Assembly (NCBI RefSeq): GCF_950023065.1
Contig: NC_088679.1
Coordinates: 69,502,001-69,566,000, forward strand
DNA: 64,000 nt
Direction: 5' to 3'
From: Planococcus citri
Taxonomy: Eukaryota > Arthropoda > Insecta > Hemiptera > Pseudococcidae
The notes under the pieces were generated by a model that was given only the letters and a program-made list of their open reading frames with translations, was not told where the DNA came from and ran no database searches. This document shows positions 14,001-25,788 of this stretch, piece by piece. A program made the position numbers and the translations under genes. How positions within the stretch are numbered: the stretch's first letter is position 1; every line of letters starts with the position of its first letter.

Positions 14001-17000
14001 TCCCCGACCCCCGACTCAAAAATAATGACCCAAATGCTGAGCTCAAAATTCCATAAATAAAACTAGTCAAAAAAAGTTCTCATAGAAATTATTGATTTTC
14101 TGTCGACATTTTAGCCTATTTTGATGAGTAATATGACACTGACACTTTATTCAAAACCCCCGAAAATCATCATCCCAGTTTTGGATCAAAATTCTTCAAA
14201 AATGCTCAAAAAAATTTCGTTGAAATATTTGGATTTTTCACAAAATTTAAAACTCATTTCGATATCACGAAAATCGTAAACAAATTAGGACTAAACAATT
14301 TTCGAAACGGACCAAAAAAATTTTTGATAGGAATTTTTGATTTTCTGTCGATCGATATTCTTGAAACATGCTCAAAAAACGTTTCTGTTGAGATATTGAA
14401 TTTTCTGTGAAATTTTATTTTCTGTGAAATTTTAACCCATTTTGGTAGGCCTCATGAGAATTTTTCAATAATTTCAAAAATTATAACGCTATTCTGCGCC
14501 CAAAATTCTTCAAAAAAACCTCAAAAAAACATTTTTGTAGACATTTTAGAATTCCAACTCATTTTGATGGGTAGTAGTTATTGAATTTGTGCAAATATCA
14601 CGAAAATCGTGACTAATAAATTTGGGCTCAAAATTCTTAAAAAATTGCTCAAAAAAAGTTTCGATAGAAATTTCGATTTTCTGTCGAAGTTTTAACCTAT
14701 TTTGATGAGTCACATGACACGTTTTTCAAAATCCTCAAAAATCAAAACCTCATTTTGGATTCATTTTTTCAAAAATCGTAAACATCATGACTCAATTTCG
14801 GGCTCAAAATTCTTTGGAAATGCTCAAAAAACATTTTTGTTAAAATATTGGAATTTATTGAAGTTTTTACGCATTTCGATAAGTCTCCTGACAATTTTTT
14901 TCAAATTTCAAAAATCATGACCCGATTCGGGGCTCAAAATTCTTTAAAAGGTGCTCAAAAAACATTTTCGTTGGAATGTTTGATTTTATAGTGAAGTTTT
15001 AACCCATTTACATGGACCGCATCACATTTTTTCAAAAATCTTAAACCTTGTGACTAAATTTTGGGCTTAAATTTTTTCAAAATTTCCATTTCCAAACAAA
15101 AGTTTCAACCCATCTAAAACCCTCAACAACCAAGATCCGATTTTAGACTCAAAACTTATCAAAAATGCAAAAATGCTCGAAAAACATTTTAAAACCAAAA
15201 ACTGAAAATAAAATGAAACAATGTAAAATCAAAAACTAAAAATGAAATTGTAAATTCTAAAAATTAGATCAAAATTGAAAACTCAATAAAATAAACTAAA
15301 ATCGAAATCAAAAAATGGAAGTAAAATCGAAAACTGAAAACGAAACAAAAGTAGTGAAAACGAAATATAAAACTGAAGAGAGATATTCCATCTGAAAGTT
15401 GAATCAAAAACCGACAATTATTGAATTGAAATTTCTGAAAATTAAATCCAAAACTGAAAATAAAATCGAAAATCGAAATGAACCTTGAAACGTTGAAAAT
15501 GAGTTCAAAACCTTAAAACGCAATGAAAAACTAAAATTATACTCGGAGTGCTCAATACTAACCTAAAAAAATGTGTAGGACTCGAGCAGTTTTGAAAATT
15601 GAAAAATTTTGGTCTCTTCTGTCACTTTGTTGAACTTTTACCTAACAAAAGCCAATTGGATTTCTTAGGTCGAAAAAAATATGCAAGCCAATTGAATACT
15701 TTATGCCGAATAAATTGTTACTCAGAACAAAAAAATCACATCAATAAAATTACAAAAATATTATCGCAGACTTACCTAAATGCAGACTCGATTTGCTCCG
15801 GAGCGGCGTCTTTTTCGAGGTTCAAAATTTCATAATACGTGTCGTATCGGTTTGCAGGGTACCTCGCTAATGAAATAGCAACATCGAATACAGTTTGCAT
15901 TTCTTCAAGTTTCTTATTGAATTCTTCTTTTCCCGCCGATGGCTTTTTAGAATACAGCCATTCTACACATTCTTCGCATTTTTTAAAAATTATTTCTCTA
16001 TTTTTTTCTCTATCCGAGAGAAAACATGTTTATCTGCCAAGCTGCTCTTGACGTCGATACAGTACGACTCTAACGCGTTCATCGAAAAAATAGCTTCTTT
16101 TTGTTTTTTTTCATCGGTTTGATGTTCATCAGCGTCTTCGATCATCCGGTTGATTTCTTCTTCGCTGAGGCGATTCTTGTTGTGCTTAATCGTCAACTGT
16201 TTTGAAACTCCCGTCGATCTTTCTACGGCAGTAATGTTCAAAATACCATTGGCATCGATTTCGAAAGTTTCATCGATTCGATGCACGCCAGCAGGTGCAG
16301 GAGGGATACCATAAAGACTGAACTCGCCAAGTAAATGATTTTTTTTTGCTTCGATATGTTCGCCTTCGTAGACTGCGATAAATAGACTCGTTTGATTATC
16401 TTGCAATGTGCCGTAATCTCTGGTTTCTTTGGCTGGAATTACAGTATTTCGTGGGAGGATGACACTCACGGATCTATTTTCAAACGGTCCAACACCAACG
16501 CCCAGCGATAGAGGTAATACATCGACCAAAACAACATTTTCAACAATTTCGGATTTGTCCCCATTCAGTATAGCAGCTTGAACGGTAGCACCGTAAGCTA
16601 CAGCTTCGTCCGGATTGATCGACTTGTAAAGTTCCTTTCCGCCGAAGAAGTCTTGCAGTATTTTTCTTATTTTGGGAATACGGGACGATCCGCCGACTAG
16701 AACAACGTGATCGATTTGAGTTCTGTGTAATTTAGCATCGCTGATCGCTTTTTCAACCAGTGCTATTATACTTCGAAAGTAGTCGGCGTTCAATTGTTCA
16801 AAAGGAGCGCGAGAGATCCAACTATTGAAATCAGTACCATTGAACAAAGAATCGATAGAAATATCTGCTCTTAAGGCCGATGATAGAATTCTTTTGGCTC
16901 CTTCGCAAGCAATCCGTAAACGACGTAGTGCTCTTTCGTTTTCGTTGATGTTGACATTATATATTTTTTTGCATTCTTTAACGAAATGATTGACCATTCT

Positions 17001-17980
17001 GCTATCGAAATCTTCACCACCCAAATGAGTATCTCCGGCGGTTGATTTCACTTCGAAAATACCGTTCTGAATGGTTAAAATGGATACATCGAAGGTTCCG
17101 CCGCCAAGATCGAAAACCAATACTGTTTGTTCGCCGGAATCCTGCAAAATTTAAAGCACATTAGGGTCCCGAAAAAATTGAAACAAATTACTCCATCGAT
17201 GATCGCAAGTTTGCTAAAAAAATACTACTTACTTTTCTCTCCAGACCGTAAGCAATGGCAGCAGCGGTAGGTTCGTTAATGATTCGCAATACGTTTAAAC
17301 CGGCGATTTTGGCGGCATCTATGGTAGCTCCTCTTTGCGAGTCGTTGAAATACGCAGGTACAGTGATTACAGCGTTTTTAACCGGTTTACCTAAATAATC
17401 TTCGGCAGTCTCTTTCATTTTTCGTAAAACCATCGCGGATATCTGCAAAACAGTCGAGTCAGTAAAAATACACACCGGATTACGAAATATCTACGCCGAA
17501 CAACTGGAAAATTATTCTTACTTCTTCCGGACAGTATGTTCTGGAAGCACCGCAAATTTTAACTTTGATTTTCGGTTTGGTGTTTTCATTAACGACTTTG
17601 AAAGGCCAATGGTTAACATCATTTCTAAATATGATGTCATTGTCATCGAAATCGAATTTTCGGCCCATGATTCTTTTGACGTCTGTAAGTATGCAGAATA
17701 AAGAAATGAGACAATATTCATTCGTGTAAATACATACCTAAGGTAGTTAGTGTGAGAAAATTAGAAACTTACCGAAAATGGTGTTCTTCAAGTTTTTCGT
17801 TGATTGATTTTTAGCTGCATCTCCGATCAAAATTTCCGTATCTGTGAAAGCGACATAACTCGGCGTGGTTCTGTTACCTTGATCGTTAGCGATAATTTCC
17901 ACTTTACCATGTTGGAATACACCGACGCAGGAGAACGTCGTCCCCAAATCGATACCGATAGCTGGATCACGATCACCCAT
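11057..17980 (-). CDS. Hsp70-J fusion copy 2, frameshifted, with a 4.5-kb intron
   Basis: Exons: 17980-17773, 17682-17522, 17442-17233, 17141-15776, 11283-11177 and, tentatively, 11067-11057. The ATP-binding motifs are intact (IGIDLGTTFSCVGV, INEPTAAAIAYG, DLGGGTFDVSIL, VLVGGSSRIPKIRK) and the linker reads VLVDVLPLSLG. Exon 4 is one base out of phase. In the T7 run at 16001-16007 one base is missing, so translation stops at 15990-15992 in the lid (about 576 aa). Past the shift the other frame resumes with lid sequence and J helix I (YYEILNLEKDAAPEQ). The HPD exon lies 4.5 kb away, still with matching phases and an intact VFHPDKWRGDKEIAEIYWH. The start at 17980 is preferred because the upstream ATG at 17992 overlaps a likely acceptor (ATGATAG). 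Either a decaying copy, or a homopolymer error in the assembly hides an intact gene. Confidence 0.72.
11177..11283 (-). CDS. HPD exon of Hsp70-J copy 2 (second half of J-domain)
   Basis: This exon is 107 nt, exactly the length of exon 5 in the other five copies. It has a TTTGCAG acceptor, enters in phase 2 (completing an Arg codon) and leaves in phase 1 at GTTTGT. It encodes FHPDKWRGDKEIAE and then a YWHIIVKAKNSLIKL helix III. The distance from exon 4 is explained by foldback and repeat insertion in the intron (11284-15775). Confidence 0.75.
12265..14008. mobile_element. Foldback element FB-C, copy in copy-2 intron 4
   Basis: Ends are inverted (GTCGGGGAGCCCAC / GTGGGCTCCCCGAC). The arms pair for hundreds of bases, for example 12400-12450 with its reverse complement near 13820-13880 (ATGGCGGCCATTTTG). 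The middle carries degenerate units with GGAGCCTCCAGCGATTTTT and its complement. It encodes nothing recognisable, so it is non-autonomous. A second copy lies at 37550-39309. Confidence 0.8.
14020..15200. repeat. Degenerate tandem repeat, same family as 3040-4045
   Basis: Repeated blocks contain 'TTTTAACCCATTTTGAT', 'CACGAAAATCGTGAC', 'GGGCTCAAAATTCTT' and 'AAAAATGCTCAAAAAACATTTT'. Related units also flank the other side of the foldback element (11640-12260). Confidence 0.5.
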
Positions 17981-18097
17981 TGGATCTATCATAGGAATAA
18001 AGATACAGAATTATTTTTACGAATTATCGTGTTTCTGCCATTTGATCTAGGTAATCATAATTCATCAGAGAAGTAAATTAAAAATGCAAAAACATAC

Positions 18098-18178
18098 CTG
18101 CCCAACAAGTAAAATAATAAACTATAACTGACCGAAATCCTGCGACAATCACCAAGAAAGAATATTTACTATTTTATA
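18098..18178 (-). promoter_or_regulatory. Likely TATA box and leader exon of Hsp70-J copy 2
   Basis: A TATAAAA lies at 18178-18172. About 30 bases downstream a leader would begin and end at a donor after CTTGTTGGGCAG at 18098, followed by GTATG. The same CTTGTTGG..AG/GTA donor context is kept upstream of copies 3 (31337) and 4 (39954). Near each ATG an acceptor-like ATGATAG lies just upstream. I see no clean array of heat-shock elements nearby. Confidence 0.45.
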
Positions 18179-18670
18179 AATGAAGTTTTTTCTTCACTTT
18201 CGCAGTATTATCACAACATTATTGCACTTAATTTCAAAACGGGTATCATATGAGGAACTTTTGCGATAAGAGTGTAGCTGCGCATGTGATGCAATAATGT
18301 ACTAGACTAGACAGACTAGACTACTAGACATGGTAACTGGTTGGTTCCTTGTGTATTTATAGATTTTACTCCACCGCCCACAACACAACCAACCGGATAT
18401 TGACGTCATCACGTCTCAACATTTTTCAAATGTCAGTCAAATAATAAAAGGCAATTACTATTTCAATGGACAGTCGCGATGCTTTCACATATCGTCACTA
18501 CCGAAGTTGTTCCAATCGTTTGTGCTTTAATAGAGATAAATATTGTATTTTGCTTAGAATGAATTGGCCAAAAAAATTCAGCAACCTACTAATGAGTTAC
18601 TTGAATTAAAATATGAATCACGTACGCTCTCCAACTGTCCTTTGCGTACCTACAGCGTGTAGCTACTAGC

Positions 18671-21575
18671 TACAGGGTGGCCAGAAATATCGGGTACCCC
18701 TAACCTGCCGACAGTGTCATGCGACTCGTAAAAACTACCTACATAGCGATGTTCTACGTTCCGAGTGTAGTTCAACTCACCTCGTGTAACCCCGCCTTTT
18801 GTCGATAGTTTCCGCTACGCACGTACAAACAATATGAGAATTACAAAATAAAAACGTAAATGAAAAAAAAAATCGGGATGAAGTGGATTCTGAAAGTTAA
18901 TGACCCGGCGAACATTTTGGTGCAAAAAAAAAGTTCCTAGCTCCCCTCGGTTCCACTCCACACGGGGGTCAAAAAAAGTGGGAACTGGAAATTACAATAT
19001 TTTTGAAAAAAATGAACTCGTTATTGAATCTACCAAAAAAGGGAAGAAAAATGGCATCTTCAAATTTTTTCTACCCCCCTCCAATTTATCCCCCTTCAAT
19101 GATTGAAATATTGATTGAGAAGGGTGGGGGTGAAAATATGAAAAATTCAAACGGGATGAACTCGATATTTACATAGTTTTACCTGAGGAGTACAATGGCG
19201 TTTTCAGATTTTTTCTACCCCCCTCCAATTTATCCCCCACTTATTATATGAATTATTGAATGCGAGGGGAGGGGGTGAAAATACGAAAAATTCAAATGGG
19301 ATGAACTCGATATTGACACAGTACGACTCGGGGAGCACAATGCCGTGTTCAAAATTTTTCTACCCCCCTCCAATGTATCCCCCTCTAATTTTTGAAAAAT
19401 CAAATTCGGGGGTTGGAGGTGAAACTATGAAAAATTCAAACGGGATGAACTCGATATTTACATAGTTTCACCTGGGGAGTACAATGGCGTTTTCAGATTT
19501 TTTCTACCCCCCTCCAATTTATCCCCCACTTATTACATGAATTTTTGAATGCGGGGGAGGGGGTGAAAATACGAAAAATTCAAATGGGATGAACTCGATA
19601 TTGACACAGTACGACTCGGGGAGTACGAGGCCGTGTTCAAATTTTTTCTACCCCCCTCCAATTTATCCCCCTCTAATTTTTGAAAAATTAAATTCGGGCG
19701 GAGGGGGTAAAAATATGAAAAATTCAAACGGGATGAACTCGATATTTACATAGTTTCACCTGGGGAGTACAATGGCGTTTTCAAATTATTTCTACCCCCC
19801 TCCAATTTATCCCCCACTTATTATATGAATTTTTGAATGCGGTGGGAGGGGGTGAAAATATGAAAAATTCAAATGGGATGAACTCGATATTGACACAGTA
19901 CAACTCGGGGAGTACAATGCCGTGTTCAAATTTTTTCTACCCCCCTCCAATGTATCCCCCTCTAATTTTTGAAAAATTAAATTCGGGGGGAGGGGGTGAA
20001 AATATGAAAAATTCAAATGGAATGAACTCAATATTGACACAGTACAACTCGGGGAGTACAATGCCGTGTTCAAATTTTTTCTACCCCCTCCAATTTATCC
20101 CCCTCCAATTCTTGAAAAATCAAATTCGAGAGGAGGGGGTGAATGGAAGGTGATAGAAAAAATTTGAAAACACGATTGTACTTCCACAGTCATACTTAGT
20201 CAATATCGAGTTCATCCCATTTGACTTTTTCATATTTTCACTCCCTCCCCCCGCATTCACTAATTCTTATAATAAGTGGGGGATAAATTGAAGGGGGGTA
20301 GAAAAAATCTAAAAACGCCATTGTACTCCCCAGGTGAAACTATGTAAATATCGAGTTCATCCCGTTTGAATTTTTCATAGTTTCACCTCCAACCCCCGAA
20401 TTTGATTTTTCAAAAATTAGAGGGGGATACATTGGAGGGGGGTAGAAAAATTTTGAACACGGCATTGTGCTCCCCGAGTCGTACTGTGTCAATATCGAGT
20501 TCATCCCATTTGAATTTTTCGTATTTTCACCCCCTCCCCTCGCATTCAATAATTCATATAATAAGTGGGGGATAAATTGGAGGGGGGTAGAGAAAATCTG
20601 AAAACGCCATTGTACTCCCCAGGTGAAACTATGTAAATATCGAGTTCATCCCGTTTGAATTTTTCATATTTTCACCCCCTCCCCCCGAATTTAATTTTTC
20701 AAAAATTAGTGGGGGATAAATTGGAGGGGGGTAGAAAAAATTTGAACACGGCATTGTACTCCCCGAGTCGTACTGTGTCAATATCGAGTTCATCCCATTT
20801 GAATTTTTCATATTTTCACCCCCTCCCCCGCATTCAAAAATTCATGTAATAAGTGGGGGATAAATTGGAGGGGGGTAGAAAAAATCTGAAAACGCCATTG
20901 TACTCCCCAGGTGAAACTATGTAAATATCGAGTTCATCCCGTTTGAATTTTTCATATTTTCACCCCCACCCTTCTAAATCAATATTTCAATCATTGAAGG
21001 GGGATAAACTGGAGGGGGGTAGAAAAAATTTGAAAACGCCATTTTTCTTCCTTTTTTTGGTAGATTCAATAACGAGTTCATTTTTTTCAAAAATATTGTA
21101 ATTTCCAGTTCCCACTTTTTTTGACCCCCATTTGGAGTGGGACCGAGGGGAGCTAGAAACTTTTTTTTTGCGCCACAATGTTCGCCGGGTCATTAACTTT
21201 CAGAATCCACTTCATCCCGATTTTTTTTTTCATTTAGGTTTTTTCGTTGTAATTCTCGTATTGCTGGTGCGTGCGTAGCCTAAACTATCAACAAAAGGCG
21301 GGGTTACACGAGGTGAGTTGAACTACACTCGGAACGTAGAACATCGCTATGTAGGTAGTTTTTACGAGTCGCATGACACTGTCGGCAGGCTAAGAAAGTT
21401 TTTCATTAAAAATATAGGTTGGCAACGTGAAATAGATGCATATGATTGGTGGAATGTTATCTCTCCAGTCCAACAACCAATCATGTGTTATCATTATTAT
21501 CATTCACTGTGACCAACCGAAGTATTTAGTTAGAAAACTTTTTTAGGGGTACCCGATATTTCTGGCCACCCTGTA
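18671..21575. mobile_element. Foldback element FB-A, 2.9-kb palindrome with tandem units
   Basis: Ends are perfectly inverted (TACAGGGTGGCCAGAAATAT at left, its complement at right). The arms are about 1.45 kb each and near-identical. Each holds tandem units of about 290 bp, every one built of two related halves of about 145 bp (CTACCCCCCTCCAATTTATC, GGGATGAACTCGATATT.ACA). Short ORFs appear as mirror pairs on both strands and are a by-product of the palindrome. No transposase is present. Confidence 0.85.
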
Positions 21576-21587
21576 CCTAAGTACCTA

Positions 21588-23926
21588 TACAGGTGTTCCA
21601 ACTTCGACTTAACTTCGATCGGAAAGCTGGCGTAACACAGTGGGCCACAGACCCCCTAAAAACGGCGATAATTCGGATTCAACCTTCATCGATGCGCAAT
21701 ACGTCGAATAATACGTTTTCGAGGTCGTAGAATTCGAATCTGCACTTATTTTTTTTTTAGGGGTGGGGGGTGAGGCGTGGGGAGCGGGAAAATTTGAAAT
21801 GTTGCTTATATAATCGTGTAATATATCGATTAATATGTTTTCGAGGTCGCAGAGATCGAACCTAGAGTTATTTTTTTGGTAGAGGTGGGGGGGGGGGGTG
21901 AGGCAAGTTGAGGCAAGGGGAGGGGGGAATTCCAAATTTTCGATACATTATTGTGTAATATGTCGATTGATATGTTTTCGGGGTCGTAGAATTCGAATCT
22001 GCACTTATTTTTTTTGTAGGGGTGGGGGTGAGGCGTGGAAAGCGGAAAAATTTCAAATTTTGGTTATATTATTGTGTAATATATCGATTAATGTGTTTTT
22101 GAGGTCGTAGAGTTCTAATATGGAGTTATTTTTTTGGTAGGGTTTGAAAGTGAGGCGTGGAGAGGTGAAAAATTCCAAATTTTGCTCATATTATCGTTTA
22201 ATATGCCGTTTGTTATGTTTTCTTTTTGAGGTTGTTTATATCGTTGATCTGAAAAAATCAGTTTATATATCAAATAATGTATTTCAATCAAAATTGAATC
22301 AAGTACTTATATCATGTTTCGATCTTAAAATTGCGATATATCCGCAATTGTGACGAAAATTGATGTATTTTTAATAGAAAAATGAACCTGCAAAGCAATG
22401 GGGCAATTTCGGGCAAAAAATCTCTAAAACATAGTATACACTACTCCCAAATACACATCACTATGCAGAAGAGAACACGCAAGATTGCGCAATTATATGA
22501 GTTTTGTTCCAAAATGTGTTCTGATTTTATGTAAAAAACTGTAAACTTTAAAAATCAGCGGTATAAGAAAACATCAAAAAGTAGATTTGGAATTTTTCAC
22601 TTCCCCACGCCTCACCCCCACCCCTACAACAAAAATAAGTGCATATTCGAATTCTACGACCTCGAAAACATATCAATCGACATATTACACAATAATGTAT
22701 CAAAAATTTGGAATTCCCCCCTCCCCACGCCTCACCTCCCACCTCTACCAAAAAAATAACTCCAGATTCGAACTCTACGACCTCGAAAACATATTAATCG
22801 ATATGTTACACGATTATATAAGTAAGCAACATTTCAAATTTTCCCGCTTCCCACGCCTCACCCCCCACCCCTACAAAAAAAATAAGTGCAGATTCGAATT
22901 CTACGACCTCGAAAACATATTATTCGACGTATTGCACATCGATGAAGGTTGAATCCGAATTATCGCCGTTTTTGGGGGGTCTGTGGCCCACTGTGCGTAA
23001 GGTGATAGTACTCGGCGAGACGAACAAAATTTGTTATGTACACAAGTAGTCTATCTTGTGAATTGAAGGAGCCACGTGCTCCGCAAAACTAGAAATTCAC
23101 CAATTTGAAAGGTTCATCAAAAATCAGGAAATGCTTGAATCATTCAAACGATGCCCAAAGCCCATAGTACTCGAGTGGACAAACAGAAAATGTTGCGTAT
23201 TATGACAAATTGCCTATCTTCAAAAATCAAAATTGAAGGGGCAAACTTGATTCAAAATTTTCAAATTTGTCTTGCTCTAAATTTTGAAAATTTTGAATTT
23301 TCAAATCGTGCTTGCGCCTTTAATTTTGAAAATAGACAATTTGTCATAATGACTTTTTTTGTTTGTCCACTCGAGTACTATGGGTTATTGAAGTCATTTC
23401 AATGATGCAGACATTTTCTTACTATCATGTGAATTGCAGAAGTTACACCATTTTTGGACAAAAATTGACCAATTTTGAAAAATTTGCCAAAAATGAGAAA
23501 ATGTTTGGATCATTTAAGTCACTCCAGTAACTCACAGTATTTGGGTAGACATACAAAAAAAGTCATTATGACAAATTGTCTATTTTCAAAATTGAAAGCG
23601 CAAACACGATTTGAAAATTTAGAGCAAGTCAAATTTGGAAATTTTGAATCAAGTTTGCCCCTTCAATTTCGAAGATAGGCAATTTGTCATAATAACATTT
23701 TCTGTTTGTCCACTCGAGTACTATGGGTTCTAGGCATCGTTTGAATAATTCAAACACTTCCTTATTTTTGATGAACCTTTCAAAATTAGTGAATTTCTAG
23801 TTTTGCGGAGCACGCGGCTCCTTCAATTCACAAGATAGACTACTTGTGTACATAACAAATTTTGTTCGTCTCACCAAGTACTACCACCACACGCCAGCTT
23901 GCCGATCGAAGTTGGAACACCCTGTA
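21588..23926. mobile_element. Foldback element FB-B
   Basis: Inverted ends TACAGGTGTTCCAACTTCGA and TCGAAGTTGGAACACCCTGTA. The left end lacks one G. Arms contain paired blocks with ATTCGAATCTGCACTTATTT and GTGGACAAACAGAAAATGTT. The element begins only 12 bases after FB-A ends. No coding capacity. Confidence 0.8.
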
Positions 23927-25303
23927 TAAAGGTTTAAGTTAAGTCGATGACCCTAAATTTCTTCCATGGCCACCACCCAACAACTTTTTTTCAAATCTCT
24001 CTCCTGAGGTCAAGTCAAAGATGATCCGCCATTGAACCACATAATTAATTTAGCACATCATTGAACTTATTCCTATGAAAGACATTAAACATTTGACGTA
24101 ACAAACCTTACATTTTGTACAAAGTAAAAAACTTATTATTTGTAGAAACTTTTTTAGAACATACATTATTCAAGATAAATTGCAGTTGCCAAGACAGTAT
24201 GATCCAGAATTCCAGATTCCAGGATTAACTTTTTCGTATGTGGGTGAATTCACCACACGTCGTCCAGATCACTGATTCCTGTCGGCCTCATTTTTCAAAG
24301 GTAGGCAACTATCACGACCCTTTTCACAAAAATGCACAGTTTTTCAACTTTCAAGTTTTTCAATATTATTTTTTTTTCATTCAATTTTTTTTTTTGAAAA
24401 TTGAAATTTTAAATCTAGCAGGGGATATGGTTAAAATGGATGATAAAGTAAAGTGCCCGTATGATCACCTAGACATTTTTCTTTCAGATAAATAAATTGT
24501 GTAGCATATAGGCGACCCGTTTGCATATTTTTGCAACACTTACCTAGTAATGCTTTCAAAGAAAATAGAGCAAAGTTTGCATTTGATTTTTGTAACATTA
24601 CTATTATAAGTATACATATTTAAACAATACTCTGCAAAACTCCAACAAGGGTTTCCTTTGAAATGTTTCCATTCATCCATTCCCATCATTTTAAATACTC
24701 GTATTTTAAATAATAATATTAAATTATGAAACAGTGTGCGATATCATTATTTAATCTCATAATACCTACAACTGTCTTCAAAAACACCAAAAACGTACAT
24801 AAGCAAATAAATCTTGAGAGAAAAAAATATAGTAGGAAGTAGGTCTAGGTATAGTACCAAAGAAAAATAGATACCTACTCAATAAGAATAATGTACCTAA
24901 CTTATAAACTAATCATCACAGATACGAAACCTCCACGAAGACATTGAGCCTTAATAGTTTTAAATCATTTATCAAAAAATTCGACCAGATGAAGTTGAAA
25001 TTTTCAACAGGAAATACAATAAAAAATATAAGCTACTCCAAAAAATCTACGGGGTTTTTGAATTGAACACGAAATTTGAAAATGTGGCGTTGACATCTAT
25101 ACTTAATAAATTGAAGTGGTGTTTTCTTTGTAACGCCATCACTGCTAAACGGCTGCACGGAAAACTTTGAAAAAATACTCAAAATGTTCGGCGTGATGCG
25201 CAGATGGTTGTACTGAAATTTTAAATGTTCGGCGTGATGCGCAGATGGTTGTACTGAAATTTTTTTCGCGATTAGAGGCCTTGAAAAGCTGCAATTAAGC
25301 TTC

Positions 25304-25442
25304 AGGTCCACTATTACAACAGCCGATTAAATTTAAACGGCCCGTCAACGCTCGGTTGCGCATAAATTTTGAATCAAAATTTATGCGCAACCGAGCGTTG
25401 ACGGACTGTTCAACTTTAATCGGCTGTTGCAATAGTGGACCT
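25304..25442. mobile_element. Hairpin MITE, 139 bp, near-perfect palindrome
   Basis: Starts AGGTCCACTATTACAACAGC and ends with the complement GCTGTTGCAATAGTGGACCT. The arms meet at a very short loop (TTTTGAATCAAAA). Confidence 0.8.
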
Positions 25443-25625
25443 CAAAGTTTTGATGACGTCACGAATATCTTTGAGCTTTCATTTCGCTGCCAAATATTTC
25501 TGATTTGCTAAGCATTTTACAAAATCATAAAAGCTTCAATTTTTAACATAGAGAATAGGAGATCGAAGGTGGATATCTATTCGTGAATGAAACTCGAAAA
25601 GTATTAGCGAACGCATTAGCCAATG

Positions 25626-25788
25626 GCTCCGTGTGGCCAGCCCCGACCAAGGCTCCCTTCAAATACGCCATGAAGGGGGCGAGCACAAACGAAAGTAATT
25701 AGTGCACAAACGTGCACAAACGAAGCACAAACGATTGGCACTATTTTCGACCCCCACCCCCACGTGGTCGGGGCTGGCCACACGGAGC
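25626..25788. mobile_element. Short TIR element (MITE), about 163 bp
   Basis: Terminal inverted repeats GCTCCGTGTGGCCAGCCCCG and CGGGGCTGGCCACACGGAGC flank a non-coding core with repeated GCACAAACGA. Confidence 0.7.

Larger units (their letters stand above)
11284..15775 (-). other. Intron 4 of Hsp70-J copy 2, expanded by repeats
   Basis: In the other copies this intron is 70-150 bp. Here it is about 4.5 kb and holds a foldback element (12265-14008) flanked on both sides by degenerate tandem repeats (about 11640-12260 and 14020-15200). No internal gene is evident. Confidence 0.65.

Noticed and set aside
18180..18230. Heat-shock element array upstream of copy 2
   Set aside because: GAA and TTC triplets occur but not with the regular 5-bp alternation needed for a heat-shock element.
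19256..20849. Repeated short ORFs with MNARGGGENTKNSNGMNS and similar
   Set aside because: They are translations of the 290-bp tandem units of FB-A; the same peptides arise from both strands.
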